NCBI GenBank assembly: GCA_047621305.1
Contig: JBLHNB010000007.1
Span: forward strand, 42,669-106,668
Direction: 5' to 3'
Source: Colwellia_A sp047621305
GTDB taxonomy: Bacteria > Pseudomonadota > Gammaproteobacteria > Enterobacterales > Alteromonadaceae
Length of the DNA stretch: 64,000 nt
Made by a program: the position numbers and the translations under genes. The notes beneath the pieces are model-generated. The model was not told where the DNA came from and did no database searches. It saw nothing but the letters and a program-made list of their open reading frames with translations. Positions 25,672 through 34,124 of the stretch are shown here, piece by piece; positions within the stretch are counted from its first letter, which is position 1, and every line of letters begins with the position of its first letter.

Positions 25672-26751
25672 TTAAATTTTTATAAAAATCTTACGCTTAT
25701 ATAATTGTTGTGAAATAAACCAAAATAAAACGACATGGCTTAAGGCGAAAACAAATGAAGCCAGTGTTGGGTTAAATACGGTTTGTAATGCATTAAATAA
25801 CCAAGCATACAAATCAACGCCATCAATACTAATAAAAAAATAGGTGGTCGTCCAAAGCCAAGATAAAACATAAATAAACATCGGATTAGTACCATAAACT
25901 AACAGGGGTACTACTGGTTTTTTACAGTTTTTAATATCAATGAGATAAATAAATACGGCTAAAACGAAACAAGCGATTGCTGAACTAAAAATAACATATG
26001 AGCTGGTCCACAAGGATTTATTAAGGGGCATCACAGTATCCCACAATAAGCTTAATGCAATACCTACAACACCAATTTTCAAGAGCTTAACGACACATTC
26101 ATTTTTATCATTAATGCGGCTAACAATGCGTGTTATCTCAAAGCCAATCAATACATTCACCACCGCAGGAATAGTGCTGAGCAAACCTTCAGGATCGAAC
26201 GGTAATCCTTTGCCGCCCCACATATGATTATTACCTAAGATAAAGACATCGAACTGGCGAATAATGTTGTATTCAAGTGTATAAGCCTGATCGCTACCAA
26301 CACTTAACATTAATAACCAATAGCCGAGTAATATAACGATTGATGAAATAAAAATTCCGCGTCGATTAAAAAATAAAATAAGCAGCCCAGCAAAAAAATA
26401 AGCAATAGCAATGCGTTGTAATACGCCCAGAATTCTTAGCTCATCAAAAGGGGTAACAAAAGGATAAGCATTTAATGCCAAGCCGATAAAAAACATGATA
26501 AGAGCACGTTTTAATAAGCGGCTCACTTGGGCGCTAGAAAAAACAAAGTTTGTTTTTTTATAAGAAAAAAACATCGCCGAACCGATAATAAATAAAAAGA
26601 AAGGAAAAACTAAATCAGTAGGTGTTGCGCCATGCCAATTCGCGTGTAACAGGGGAGCATAAACAAAATCCCAAGAACCGGGTGTATTTACCAAAATCAT
26701 TAACGCGATAGTTAAACCGCGAAACGCATCTAACGCTATGTAACGTGTCAC
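25672..26751 (-). CDS. nagX: NagX-like inner-membrane protein (DUF5009, HGSNAT-type)
   Basis: 359 residues with about ten membrane segments. The start YIALDAFRGLTIALMILVNTP and NWHGATPTDLVFPFFLFIIG are diagnostic of the DUF5009/heparan-glucosaminide acetyltransferase group. In marine Alteromonadales these occur in chitin and GlcNAc gene clusters as NagX, proposed to aid uptake or processing of amino sugars. It lies upstream of the chitobiase gene in the same direction, and candidate AraC-type operator repeats are 160 bp before its start. Confidence 0.85.
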   Translation of the reverse strand: MTRYIALDAFRGLTIALMILVNTPGSWDFVYAPLLHANWHGATPTDLVFPFFLFIIGSAMFFSYKKTNFVFSSAQVSRLLKRALIMFFIGLALNAYPFVTPFDELRILGVLQRIAIAYFFAGLLILFFNRRGIFISSIVILLGYWLLMLSVGSDQAYTLEYNIIRQFDVFILGNNHMWGGKGLPFDPEGLLSTIPAVVNVLIGFEITRIVSRINDKNECVVKLLKIGVVGIALSLLWDTVMPLNKSLWTSSYVIFSSAIACFVLAVFIYLIDIKNCKKPVVPLLVYGTNPMFIYVLSWLWTTTYFFISIDGVDLYAWLFNALQTVFNPTLASFVFALSHVVLFWFISQQLYKRKIFIKI

Positions 26752-26912
26752 TTTTTATACTCCAACAGTAAAGCTAATATTTATACAATACGTCCATGTG
26801 AAAAAGTCTCATATGCGATGCAAATTACTTATAAGGCATTAAGTACGAGGGGCATTATCGACGACCTTCCTTAGCTCTTTTCTAGTTTGCAATTCTTCCT
26901 GCTTATACAGAT

Positions 26913-26946
26913 GTACTTTTCTAACCTTTACTGATACTTTTCTATT
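26913..26946 (+). promoter_or_regulatory. Candidate AraC-type operator (direct repeat) in the nagX/araC intergenic region
   Basis: GTACTTTTCTAACC (26913-26926) and GATACTTTTCTATT (26933-26946) share TACTTTTCTA with a 21-bp period. They match the pair before the ROK kinase gene and lie between divergent nagX and the araC-family gene. Confidence 0.6.
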
Positions 26947-27020
26947 AGTAATGGTGCGTTGCAATGTAAATGACGTCAGTTTGGTATTAAGATAATTATG
27001 TGACACTCAAGGGCGCTATC

Positions 27021-27893
27021 ATGAAACCAATGTTTGAAAAAATTTTACCTACCGAAAATTCATCGTGGCGATATTGGTTATACGAATTTGATGTGATTGA
27101 TTTTAATTGGCATTATCACCCTGAATATGAAATTGCCTTAACATTAAATAGCGTCGGACAGCGTTATGTTGGTGATAACATAGAGTCATATGATGAGTGG
27201 GACATGGCATTGTTAGGTCCACACTTACCACATACTTGGTGTTCAGGTGCTTCAAAAAATGGTGAACCTGTCGAGGTTTTTGTTGCCCAGATCCCGGTTA
27301 ACTGGATTGAATCATTGGTTTTTGGCATGCCTGACTTAGCTGATATCAAAGAACTGCTGGTATTATCTCGTCGTGGCATAAAATTTAGTAAAGAGGTCAC
27401 TATTGAATGTGCGAATATTTTTCGTGCTATCCACGAAGGAACACCCTCACAACGATTTATTGGTTTGATGCAAATTTTACAGCGAATGGTTAATGATAAA
27501 CATTCACAAATACTTGCTAGCTCAGGCTATAATATCTCAACAATATCAGACCCTTCTACCGACAAGCTAGATAAAATAATTCGTTATATTCATCAACATT
27601 ACATCAAAAATATAAAAGCTGACGAAGTTGCTAATTTAGTCCATATGAGCACCAATCATTTCCATCGATTCCTTAAACAACGCACTGAACAAACCTTTAC
27701 AGAAATCGTTAATCAATTGCGGATAAGCAAAGCGTGCTCGATGTTAATTACCACACAAAAACCGATCACTATCATTAGTGATAACTGTGGTTTTAATAAC
27801 ATATCTAATTTTAATCGACGCTTTTTACAATTTAAAGAAATGAAACCCAGCGATTTTAGAAAAATATATATGGGTAAAAATGCGGTGATATAA
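27021..27893 (+). CDS. AraC-family regulator with cupin sensor domain (probable chitin/GlcNAc regulator)
   Basis: About 290 residues from the ATG at 27021; a GTG at 27000 adds only seven residues. The N-terminal cupin (residues 25-110) shows FNWHYHPEYEIAL, with the His pair that commonly lines the sugar pocket, and LLGPHLPHTWCS. The C-terminal AraC domain (about 190-290) has two helix-turn-helix units (ADEVANLVHMSTNHFHRFLK; ITIISDNCGFNNISNFNRRF) and the family tail MKPSDFRK. It is divergent from nagX, so control of nagX, chitobiase and the ROK kinase is inferred. The direct repeats at 22708 and 26913 are likely sites. Confidence 0.88.
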   Translation: MKPMFEKILPTENSSWRYWLYEFDVIDFNWHYHPEYEIALTLNSVGQRYVGDNIESYDEWDMALLGPHLPHTWCSGASKNGEPVEVFVAQIPVNWIESLVFGMPDLADIKELLVLSRRGIKFSKEVTIECANIFRAIHEGTPSQRFIGLMQILQRMVNDKHSQILASSGYNISTISDPSTDKLDKIIRYIHQHYIKNIKADEVANLVHMSTNHFHRFLKQRTEQTFTEIVNQLRISKACSMLITTQKPITIISDNCGFNNISNFNRRFLQFKEMKPSDFRKIYMGKNAVI

Positions 27894-28092
27894 CGCTTTG
27901 GAATGTTGAAGGCAGAGTCGCTAAAAAACCACCTTCAACATAGAATATCGGTTAGGTATTAGTAACTTATTGAAGTAGCAAGATTAACACGTTATGGTAT
28001 TTCCATTAAAAATTTTAAGCTTGGTTATTCGCTTAAGATGAAAGCGAGATTTTTCCTAATCAGAAGTGGGTATATTTTAAAGGAGTATTATA

Positions 28093-28314
28093 ATGGATAT
28101 AGTTATTTGGCTGGTAGCGGAGTCATTTTTTGCCTTTGTGTTTTATTTCACTGGCTGCATCATCTTAAAAGTAACTACTTTTGGTCAGTATCATATTGAG
28201 TTCAATTCTTTTACATCTTTTAAACAATCTAAAAAACCAAATTTTAATTTAGCTTATTTTGTCGGTTTATTATTTTATGTTGGGGTAATCGTATTGTTGG
28301 TATTACTGAATAGT
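28093..28314 (+). CDS. Small membrane protein of unknown function
   Basis: 74 residues with two hydrophobic segments (about residues 5-27 and 52-72) joined by a polar loop with FNSFTSFKQSKKPNF. A ribosome site (AAAGGAG) is well placed before the ATG. The family was not recognised. Confidence 0.65.
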
Positions 28315-28436
28315 TAATATCGAGTAAGAACTTCAAACGAGGGAAATAAGCTGGCTGTTGCCACTCTGTTTAACACTTTTTAGCCAACTATACTTTTTAC
28401 TCATCAGCGTTGGTAAAACTAAGGAAGGTTTAGTAT

Positions 28437-28829
28437 ATGCGTAAATTGTTATGGATCTTAGCTGGCTTCACTTTATTACAATGGTCAAGTTTTGTTTATG
28501 CAAGCTCTGTTGACGAAGCTTACAAAAGCCAAAAAAGCAATGTTCAAGTTAAAGGAAGTGGTAAGGTCGTTCGTATATTAAACGATGATAATCAAGGTTC
28601 ACGACATCAAAAATTCATCCTTAAACTCAGCTCTGGTAATACTATTTTAATTGCACACAACATTGATCTTGCGCAAAAAATCCATTCGATTTCAAATGGA
28701 GATACTATTCAATTTTTTGGTGAGTATGAATGGAATAAAAAGGGTGGTGTAGTACATTGGACGCATCGAGATCCAAATAAACACCATATACACGGTTGGT
28801 TAAAGCACAATGGTAGTGTTTACCAATAG
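28437..28829 (+). CDS. DUF3465 family secreted protein
   Basis: 130 residues. The signal peptide ends near FVYAS (residue 23). The mature domain is OB-like: GSGKVVRILNDDNQGSRHQKFIL, NTILIAHNIDLA and the conserved HWTHRDPNKHHIHGWLKH tail, which identify DUF3465. Members are small periplasmic or secreted proteins with no assigned function. A start with AAGGAAG upstream is convincing. Confidence 0.85.
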   Translation: MRKLLWILAGFTLLQWSSFVYASSVDEAYKSQKSNVQVKGSGKVVRILNDDNQGSRHQKFILKLSSGNTILIAHNIDLAQKIHSISNGDTIQFFGEYEWNKKGGVVHWTHRDPNKHHIHGWLKHNGSVYQ

Positions 28830-28919
28830 CGTTATCAAACTGTGGGACAGGGCAGCTAATCATTTGGTATGTCGTGAAATAAGCGGAATAACAGGCGTAT
28901 TAACTATTAAGGAGGTGTG

Positions 28920-29411
28920 GTGAAATATTTTGCATACGGTTCAAATATGTCATTTTTAAGGCTTCAAGAGCGGGTACCAAGTGCTAAAAGGCTTGAAACA
29001 GTAACGCTTAAATATCACCAATTACGCTTTAATATGAGTGGTACTGATAGTTCTGGAAAATGTGATTCTTTTCAAACGGATAATAGTGAAGACCTAGTGA
29101 TAGGGGCTCTCTTTGAGATAAACAGTAATGAAAAAGCCGTTTTAGACCGAGCTGAAAGTTTAGGGCATGGATACGATGAAAAAATAGTCTCTGTATACAA
29201 TAACGCAGGTGAAGTCTTTGAGGCATTAACTTACTATGCACTCAATTTAGACACTTCATTGAAACCTTATTCGTGGTACCTAAATCACGTTATTATTGGT
29301 GCAAAGGAAACCCAAGTGCCTATTGAATACCTTGCGATAATTGAGTCTATTGAGTGTTTAGAAGATCCTGATAAAAACCGCGACGCAAAGCAACGTTTAA
29401 TGTACAAGTAA
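28920..29411 (+). CDS. Gamma-glutamylcyclotransferase-like protein
   Basis: About 163 residues from the GTG at 28920; another GTG one codon earlier is too close to the AAGGAGG ribosome site. The GGCT fold is shown by YFAYGSNMSFLRLQERVPSA at the start, the DLVIGALFEI strand, and ALDRAE-like VLDRAESLGHGYDEK with the catalytic-type Glu. The family turns gamma-glutamyl amines or peptides into 5-oxoproline. The exact substrate cannot be named. Confidence 0.85.
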   Translation: MKYFAYGSNMSFLRLQERVPSAKRLETVTLKYHQLRFNMSGTDSSGKCDSFQTDNSEDLVIGALFEINSNEKAVLDRAESLGHGYDEKIVSVYNNAGEVFEALTYYALNLDTSLKPYSWYLNHVIIGAKETQVPIEYLAIIESIECLEDPDKNRDAKQRLMYK

Positions 29412-29542
29412 CAGAGCGTTATTAATAAGCTAGCTGTGTCAGCGTTACATGTAATGGACTACTCGGGGGAATATGATTAAGGAGTAATTAAGGATTATAT
29501 TTTGACGATGTTTTGGACTATATCTTCAAAAATGGCTGGCAA

Positions 29543-30307
29543 TTATCGCTTGGCATTTGCATAACGTATCCAAATATATAGCCCGCTCAGTGATAATAAA
29601 ATAAGTAATATTGCCGCAATATCCATTATCACAACACCTACTGAACCGAGAATTCTACCGCTATGAGCATCGACAATAATACGTTCCCATGTTAAAAACT
29701 GGGAACGATATAACTCAATAGCTTGTATGATTTTTTTATCACTCGCCTTGCTTTGCTCTAACCAACTAGGTTCTTTTAGGGTTGATACGGCCTGCCAAGC
29801 TAAAAATTCATTATCCGCTTGGTAATACCCTTTATCAGTATCAATAATGACACTACCAGCTTCAACACTTACTGCCACAATGGCTGCTGGCAAACCTGTT
29901 GCCACAGATATTTTATCAATTAACTCACCGACATCATTAAATAAAAATAAGTATTGATCCGTAGCAACTAACCACATTTGTTGAAATTTACCCATAGTGA
30001 CAAATCGGCTAGATATTTCAACAAGCAATGTATTATCAAGCCAAATTAAGTTATTGGTTAATATCAGCCTATTGTCTTGATAAAAACGCACGTCATTGGG
30101 AGAATTAATACCGTAATGGTCTAATAACAAGGTACTCGTGATGGGTTGATGAGCAAGCTCAAGTCGCTCAGTGTGGTTTAAAGCAATACCCGTTATCGAT
30201 AGGAAAATAAGAAAAAATGCCGCCCAAACACCCAATGTTCTGTGCCATTCACGTAATCGACGAATGAGTATTGAGTGCAGCGATTTTTTTGATTTTACTT
30301 TCTTCAT
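29543..30307 (-). CDS. PepSY-associated transmembrane protein
   Basis: 254 residues. The start has basic residues and RLREWHRTLGVWAAFFLIFLSITGIALNHTERL, the first membrane segment of PepSY_TM proteins. A periplasmic domain of about 150 residues follows, then a second membrane segment (IMDIAAILLILLSLSGLYIWIRY) near the C-terminus. Such proteins partner with FMN-binding proteins in transmembrane electron transfer or siderophore/iron reduction. It lies 13 bases after the FMN-binding gene and forms an operon with it. Confidence 0.82.
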   Translation of the reverse strand: MKKVKSKKSLHSILIRRLREWHRTLGVWAAFFLIFLSITGIALNHTERLELAHQPITSTLLLDHYGINSPNDVRFYQDNRLILTNNLIWLDNTLLVEISSRFVTMGKFQQMWLVATDQYLFLFNDVGELIDKISVATGLPAAIVAVSVEAGSVIIDTDKGYYQADNEFLAWQAVSTLKEPSWLEQSKASDKKIIQAIELYRSQFLTWERIIVDAHSGRILGSVGVVIMDIAAILLILLSLSGLYIWIRYANAKR

Positions 30308-30320
30308 GAAAAATAATTTC

Positions 30321-30839
30321 TTATTGTTTTTTAAGTACTTTTTTATGTAACCATAAAGCTAAACGTGCAACTTTTGTAAGTGCTCGTACAGACATTGTTG
30401 CGCCTGTTATACCATCAATATGTTGATTAAGCATGTTTTTTTCATCGGTACTTGCCGCGCGAAATTGAGAAGTAAAAAATTCATGACGAACTTCATCTCC
30501 TCTGCTTTCTCTAAAGGCGAGGACTTTTAATTCAACAATCATGTTCTTATTAATATGTATACCAATTGTTATTGGCTTTTCTTTGCCGATCTCGTCTAAT
30601 ACCCAGACTGTTTCATTGTTTTTTCGCCAGTAGCGAAGACGTAAACGATTAAATTTATGCTGCATAATTTCTGCAATCAACAATTTATCTTCTTTTGACA
30701 ACCACAAAACTTTTGCTGAAGGCATATCGCCATTAAATGCATGAACAATAAATTGCTCAGAAGTTTGATATACCCCCTTGGCTACGACCGTGCATTGCAC
30801 ACAACAAAATAAAAAAATGCTAATAAGTACTTTGTTCAC
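30321..30839 (-). CDS. FMN-binding domain protein (covalent flavin carrier)
   Basis: 172 residues with a signal peptide (about residues 1-20). The C-terminal FMN_bind domain has HIDGITGATMSVRALTKVARL; the Thr in GATMS is the expected site of covalent FMN attachment by ApbE. Near the middle is EVRHEFFTSQFRAAS. Proteins of this kind shuttle electrons in the periplasm. No apbE gene is in the window. It is the first gene of a pair with the PepSY protein. Confidence 0.85.
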   Translation of the reverse strand: MNKVLISIFLFCCVQCTVVAKGVYQTSEQFIVHAFNGDMPSAKVLWLSKEDKLLIAEIMQHKFNRLRLRYWRKNNETVWVLDEIGKEKPITIGIHINKNMIVELKVLAFRESRGDEVRHEFFTSQFRAASTDEKNMLNQHIDGITGATMSVRALTKVARLALWLHKKVLKKQ

Positions 30840-30990
30840 TGCAAACCTCTTTGAAAGTAATCATGACTTTTATTTTAAGTGTCAAGCAACAAAATTGACA
30901 GTCATTATTAATAATCTTCAGCACAAAAGGATCGTTGCTGTCCAATCGATAAAAAATCTAAAACGATGAAATAACACTTCTTTTAAACAA

Positions 30991-31026
30991 AAAAAGTGAA
31001 TGAAAAAACTCTCATTCACTTTTTTG
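30991..31026 (-). terminator. Terminator after the porin gene
   Basis: AAAAAGTGAATGA / TCATTCACTTTTT form a 13-bp stem with an eight-base loop. T runs flank it on both strands, so it can stop transcripts from either side. It lies about 45 bases after the porin stop. Confidence 0.88.
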
Positions 31027-31068
31027 TTATGGCAATAAAGTTAACTGATTAATTCTTTATCAATAAAC

Positions 31069-32259
31069 TTAAAACTGATAGCCAACACCTAGATTAAAGC
31101 CTTGCATGTCAGCAGCACCAGTATTGTCTTCCCAGTCTGCTTTTAAAACAACGTTTTCATGTAAGTAGTAATTTACACCAACACTTGTTTGTTTTTTCGT
31201 AGTATCGGTTGAATTACCAGCATTGTTATCATATTCAGCATAGCGTGCAAAAGCACCTATTTTTTCATTAAACATATATGATGGTTCAACATACCAACCT
31301 GTTTGTTCATCACGACCTAATGCCTTTGCTTCATCGCCATTAATGTCCCAACGCGCGTATAAAGCACGAACACTGAAACCGTTAGCGCTGTATATAGCAT
31401 GGGCTTCTAATAATGTAGCGTCGGCAGTATCTACGCTCGCTGCACCTTGAGCAAGGTCTTGCTGGTATTGTACGGTTGCGGCTAATTCTAAACCAGGAAT
31501 AGCGGTATATTTAACACGACTAGTAAATGCAAGATTCTCTGCGTTAGCTTTAGCAACTTTTTGACGACCACTACGAATTAAATAGGCTTTACTGCCGTCA
31601 ACTGGTACTTCCAAACCACTGGTAATGGCACCATCAAAACTTAAACCTGCGCTAGGTTTATAGTTGAATGCAGCACCTGCTTCCCACCAGGTTGCTGGAA
31701 TAATATTTTTTTCTACTGGGTTACGCTCAACACCAAAAAATGTTGGTGGCTCATGTGTTTCATTGATAATGCCAACAGGAATTAAAAACATACCTGCTGT
31801 TGCAGTGACAGTATTACTCACATCATATTCAATAAATGCTTGCTCAAGTTCAACTTCACCCGCTTTACCTTCACCAGCAATTGAATGTTCTAATTCAAAT
31901 TCAGAGAAAAAACGCAGTTTATTAGTAAATTCATGACCAAAGAATAAAACAAAACGATGAAAATCGATCTCAGTTTTACTATCATTGTTATTGTAGTGAA
32001 GCTCACCATAACCGCCAATAGTCGTATTTGAAAATGCACTGCTAGCAGTCGACGTAGACTCAACTTGATCAGCCGTAGCATTTAAACGTTGTTCCGTTTG
32101 ATCTAAACGTTTTTCTAGGGCTTTAAGAATTTTTTGTTGCTCTGCAATCACACTACGTAATTCTTGAGTTTCTTCATTCGCAACAACACTAGTAGAAGCA
32201 AATAAACCTACAAGTACCGAAGCAATAAGCGTTTTTTTCATCATTTTAGATACGTCCAT
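31069..32259 (-). CDS. Outer-membrane porin (phosphate-selective O/P-like)
   Basis: About 396 residues. Several starts are close together (TTG at 32262, ATG at 32259, 32244 and 32241); the signal peptide core MKKTLIASVLVGLFASTSVVA begins at the last of these. After cleavage a short coiled coil (residues about 30-65, LRSVIAEQQKILKALEKRL) precedes the barrel. The barrel begins TTIGGYGELHYNNND and ends in the aromatic GFNLGVGYQF, as in trimeric porins. Such proteins let small anions or other solutes through. A consensus FNR box lies about 95-110 bases upstream. Confidence 0.85.
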   Translation of the reverse strand: MDVSKMMKKTLIASVLVGLFASTSVVANEETQELRSVIAEQQKILKALEKRLDQTEQRLNATADQVESTSTASSAFSNTTIGGYGELHYNNNDSKTEIDFHRFVLFFGHEFTNKLRFFSEFELEHSIAGEGKAGEVELEQAFIEYDVSNTVTATAGMFLIPVGIINETHEPPTFFGVERNPVEKNIIPATWWEAGAAFNYKPSAGLSFDGAITSGLEVPVDGSKAYLIRSGRQKVAKANAENLAFTSRVKYTAIPGLELAATVQYQQDLAQGAASVDTADATLLEAHAIYSANGFSVRALYARWDINGDEAKALGRDEQTGWYVEPSYMFNEKIGAFARYAEYDNNAGNSTDTTKKQTSVGVNYYLHENVVLKADWEDNTGAADMQGFNLGVGYQF

Positions 32260-32353
32260 CAAAGAGTAATTTTATTGGGTATGAATATGGGCGCGATGAT
32301 ACTTAAAACACAAAGCAAATGCAAACCATTCGTATTGTGTTTTTTACTTGTAT

Positions 32354-32367
32354 TTGATTTGGATCAA
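32354..32367. promoter_or_regulatory. FNR/EtrA-type box
   Basis: TTGATTTGGATCAA is an exact match to TTGAT-N4-ATCAA. It lies between the porin gene (minus) and the pglD-like gene (plus), closer to the porin. In related bacteria such sites bind the oxygen-sensing FNR/EtrA protein. Confidence 0.6.
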
Positions 32368-32605
32368 AGAAGGCTTGAACAAGATTGTATAATTATCTTA
32401 AAGCACAGAGTCTTTTGTGTATCCTGATAAAACATCAATAATTATCTACTTTCACTAGGGAAAAATTATGAAATTTCGTGCAATATGTAATGAGCATAAT
32501 AAACCACATTGCTTGGTCAATTAAAAAACTTAATAAAAGAAGGCATTTCAACAGAAGGTGAGGCTACAATGGTTAAACTCACAAGTTCAAGGAAAATAAA
32601 TAACA
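32368..32605. other. Intergenic region before the pglD-like gene
   Basis: An 18-codon frame starts at 32468 and a further open stretch ends at the next gene. Neither resembles a known protein, and no gene is called. Confidence 0.35.
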
Positions 32606-33232
32606 ATGAAACATTTAGCCATTTTAGGCGCGGGCGGACATGGCAAAGTAGCCGCAGATATTGCTGAGCAATTAGGTTGGGGAGTGCATTTTTTTGATGC
32701 CGCCTACCCTGAAGTTAAATATTGTGGTGTTTGGGATGTCGTAGGTGATGAAAAATCTTTAACTGAGCATGCACGTAAGTATGATGCGATTTTTATCGCG
32801 ATAGGTAATAACGACATCAGGGCGATAAAGCAGAAGCAGTATACGGATAATGGTTTCAAAATTACTTCGCTTATATCCCCTCATGCGACGATCAGTGACT
32901 ATGTTGATATTGGTCTTGGCGTATTGATTGCGGCTAATGCATGTATCAATGTTGGTTCAAATATTGGCGATGGTGTCATTATTAATACGGGCGCTAATAT
33001 TGACCACGATAATCATATTGGTGCTTATAGCCATATATCACCAGGCGTTAGTTTAGCGGGTGAGGTACGTATCGGATCTCAATGTTGGATAGGTATTGGC
33101 TCGTCTATTATTCATCGAATTAATGTAGCCGATAATGTCATGGTAGGTGCCGGTGCTGTTATTGTAAATGACATACCTTCAAATGTTACTGTGGTGGGTT
33201 GTCCTGCTCGAATAGTTCGCAAGAATCAGTAG
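32606..33232 (+). CDS. NeuD/PglD-type sugar O- or N-acyltransferase
   Basis: 208 residues. The N-terminal Rossmann-like domain opens with HLAILGAGGHGKVAADIAEQ. The C-terminal left-handed beta helix is built of hexapeptide repeats (ISDYVDIGLGVLIAANACIN, GDGVIINTGANIDHDNHIG with the catalytic-type His, and IGAYSHISPGVSLAGEVRIG). These enzymes acetylate amino sugars for surface glycans. It is separated by 325 bp from the main cluster, so it may have its own promoter, but it shares the direction and theme. Confidence 0.88.
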   Translation: MKHLAILGAGGHGKVAADIAEQLGWGVHFFDAAYPEVKYCGVWDVVGDEKSLTEHARKYDAIFIAIGNNDIRAIKQKQYTDNGFKITSLISPHATISDYVDIGLGVLIAANACINVGSNIGDGVIINTGANIDHDNHIGAYSHISPGVSLAGEVRIGSQCWIGIGSSIIHRINVADNVMVGAGAVIVNDIPSNVTVVGCPARIVRKNQ

Positions 33233-33557
33233 ATGTATATCATGCGCTTGAACTAAAACTATACACTTTTACAGATTGAATTTAGCCGTTTCGATTTAAA
33301 TGGTACTTATCACGAAATTTTATTTTAGTGTGTTGGTGAGAGAACAATATAACGATAAGTAATGAGGTAATAACCGTTTTTCATCATTTGAGTTATCTTC
33401 ATTAATAAGTTGCTTTATAATATACCCGAGATAAGGCTAAAAAGGAGTAAACTATTTGTATTATTTTTTTTATCTGTACAAATAAATTTAATTGCGTGTA
33501 ATTAAAAGTATGATGGATAAATCAATTAGGTTATTAAATGCTATTTAATTTATAAAT
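33233..33557. other. Region upstream of the polysaccharide cluster
   Basis: An AT-rich stretch that probably holds the cluster promoter. No JUMPStart/ops element (GGCGGTAGCGT) was found. Confidence 0.4.
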
Positions 33558-34124
33558 ATGAAGCAGCTATATAAAATATTCATCACTTTTCTAGTGTTTT
33601 TAAAATATCGAAAACTTATTTTTAAATACGTAGGTCATAATACGTCTTATCGTTCCTTAAAAAGTAACTTCTCCTACAGCCAAAATATCTCTTTTGGAAA
33701 TGATGTCCGTATAGGCCCAGGAGCTGACTTAGATGGTGCTGGTAATATTATTATCGGAAATGGTGTCATATTTGCGCCAAATGTATGCGTCTATAGTCGG
33801 AGTCATTACTTTGATGGGGTAGATTTGCAGGCCCTACCTTTTGATAACAAAATTATTACCGATGAAGTTATTATCAATGATTATGTATGGGTGGGTAGGA
33901 ATGTGATTATTTTACCGGGAGTTAATATCGGTGAAGGTGCGGTCATAGGTGCAGGAGCTGTAGTCAGCAAAAATATTCCTAGATTAGCTGTGGCTGTGGG
34001 TAACCCCGCGAAGGTTATCAAATATCGTGATGCGATAAATTATGAGAATCTCAAAAGTTCTAGTAACTTTGTTTATAGAAAATTTGGACATGCTAAGGTT
34101 TTAATAAATAAGCATGATTTATAA
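33558..34124 (+). CDS. Hexapeptide-repeat acyltransferase (WcaF/maltose acetyltransferase-like)
   Basis: 188 residues. After a short hydrophobic N-terminus (FITFLVFLKYRKLIF) the chain is made of hexapeptide repeats (IGPGADLDGAGNIIIGNGVI, DYVWVGRNVIILPGVNIGEG, AVIGAGAVVSKNIP). SRSHYF supplies the usual active-site His. It is predicted to O-acetylate a sugar of the surface polysaccharide. Its end overlaps the flippase start by 11 bases. Confidence 0.87.
   Translation: MKQLYKIFITFLVFLKYRKLIFKYVGHNTSYRSLKSNFSYSQNISFGNDVRIGPGADLDGAGNIIIGNGVIFAPNVCVYSRSHYFDGVDLQALPFDNKIITDEVIINDYVWVGRNVIILPGVNIGEGAVIGAGAVVSKNIPRLAVAVGNPAKVIKYRDAINYENLKSSSNFVYRKFGHAKVLINKHDL

Noticed and set aside
27905..27939. Hairpin GTTGAAGG/CCTTCAAC as a terminator of the AraC gene
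   Set aside because: Only eight pairs with a 19-base loop and no T run; too weak to call.
30850..30930. Fur box upstream of the FMN-binding gene
   Set aside because: ATTATTAATAAT and nearby AT-rich palindromes do not fit the 19-bp Fur consensus well enough.
33233..33557. JUMPStart/ops element before the polysaccharide cluster
   Set aside because: No GGCGGTAGCGT or similar sequence was found.
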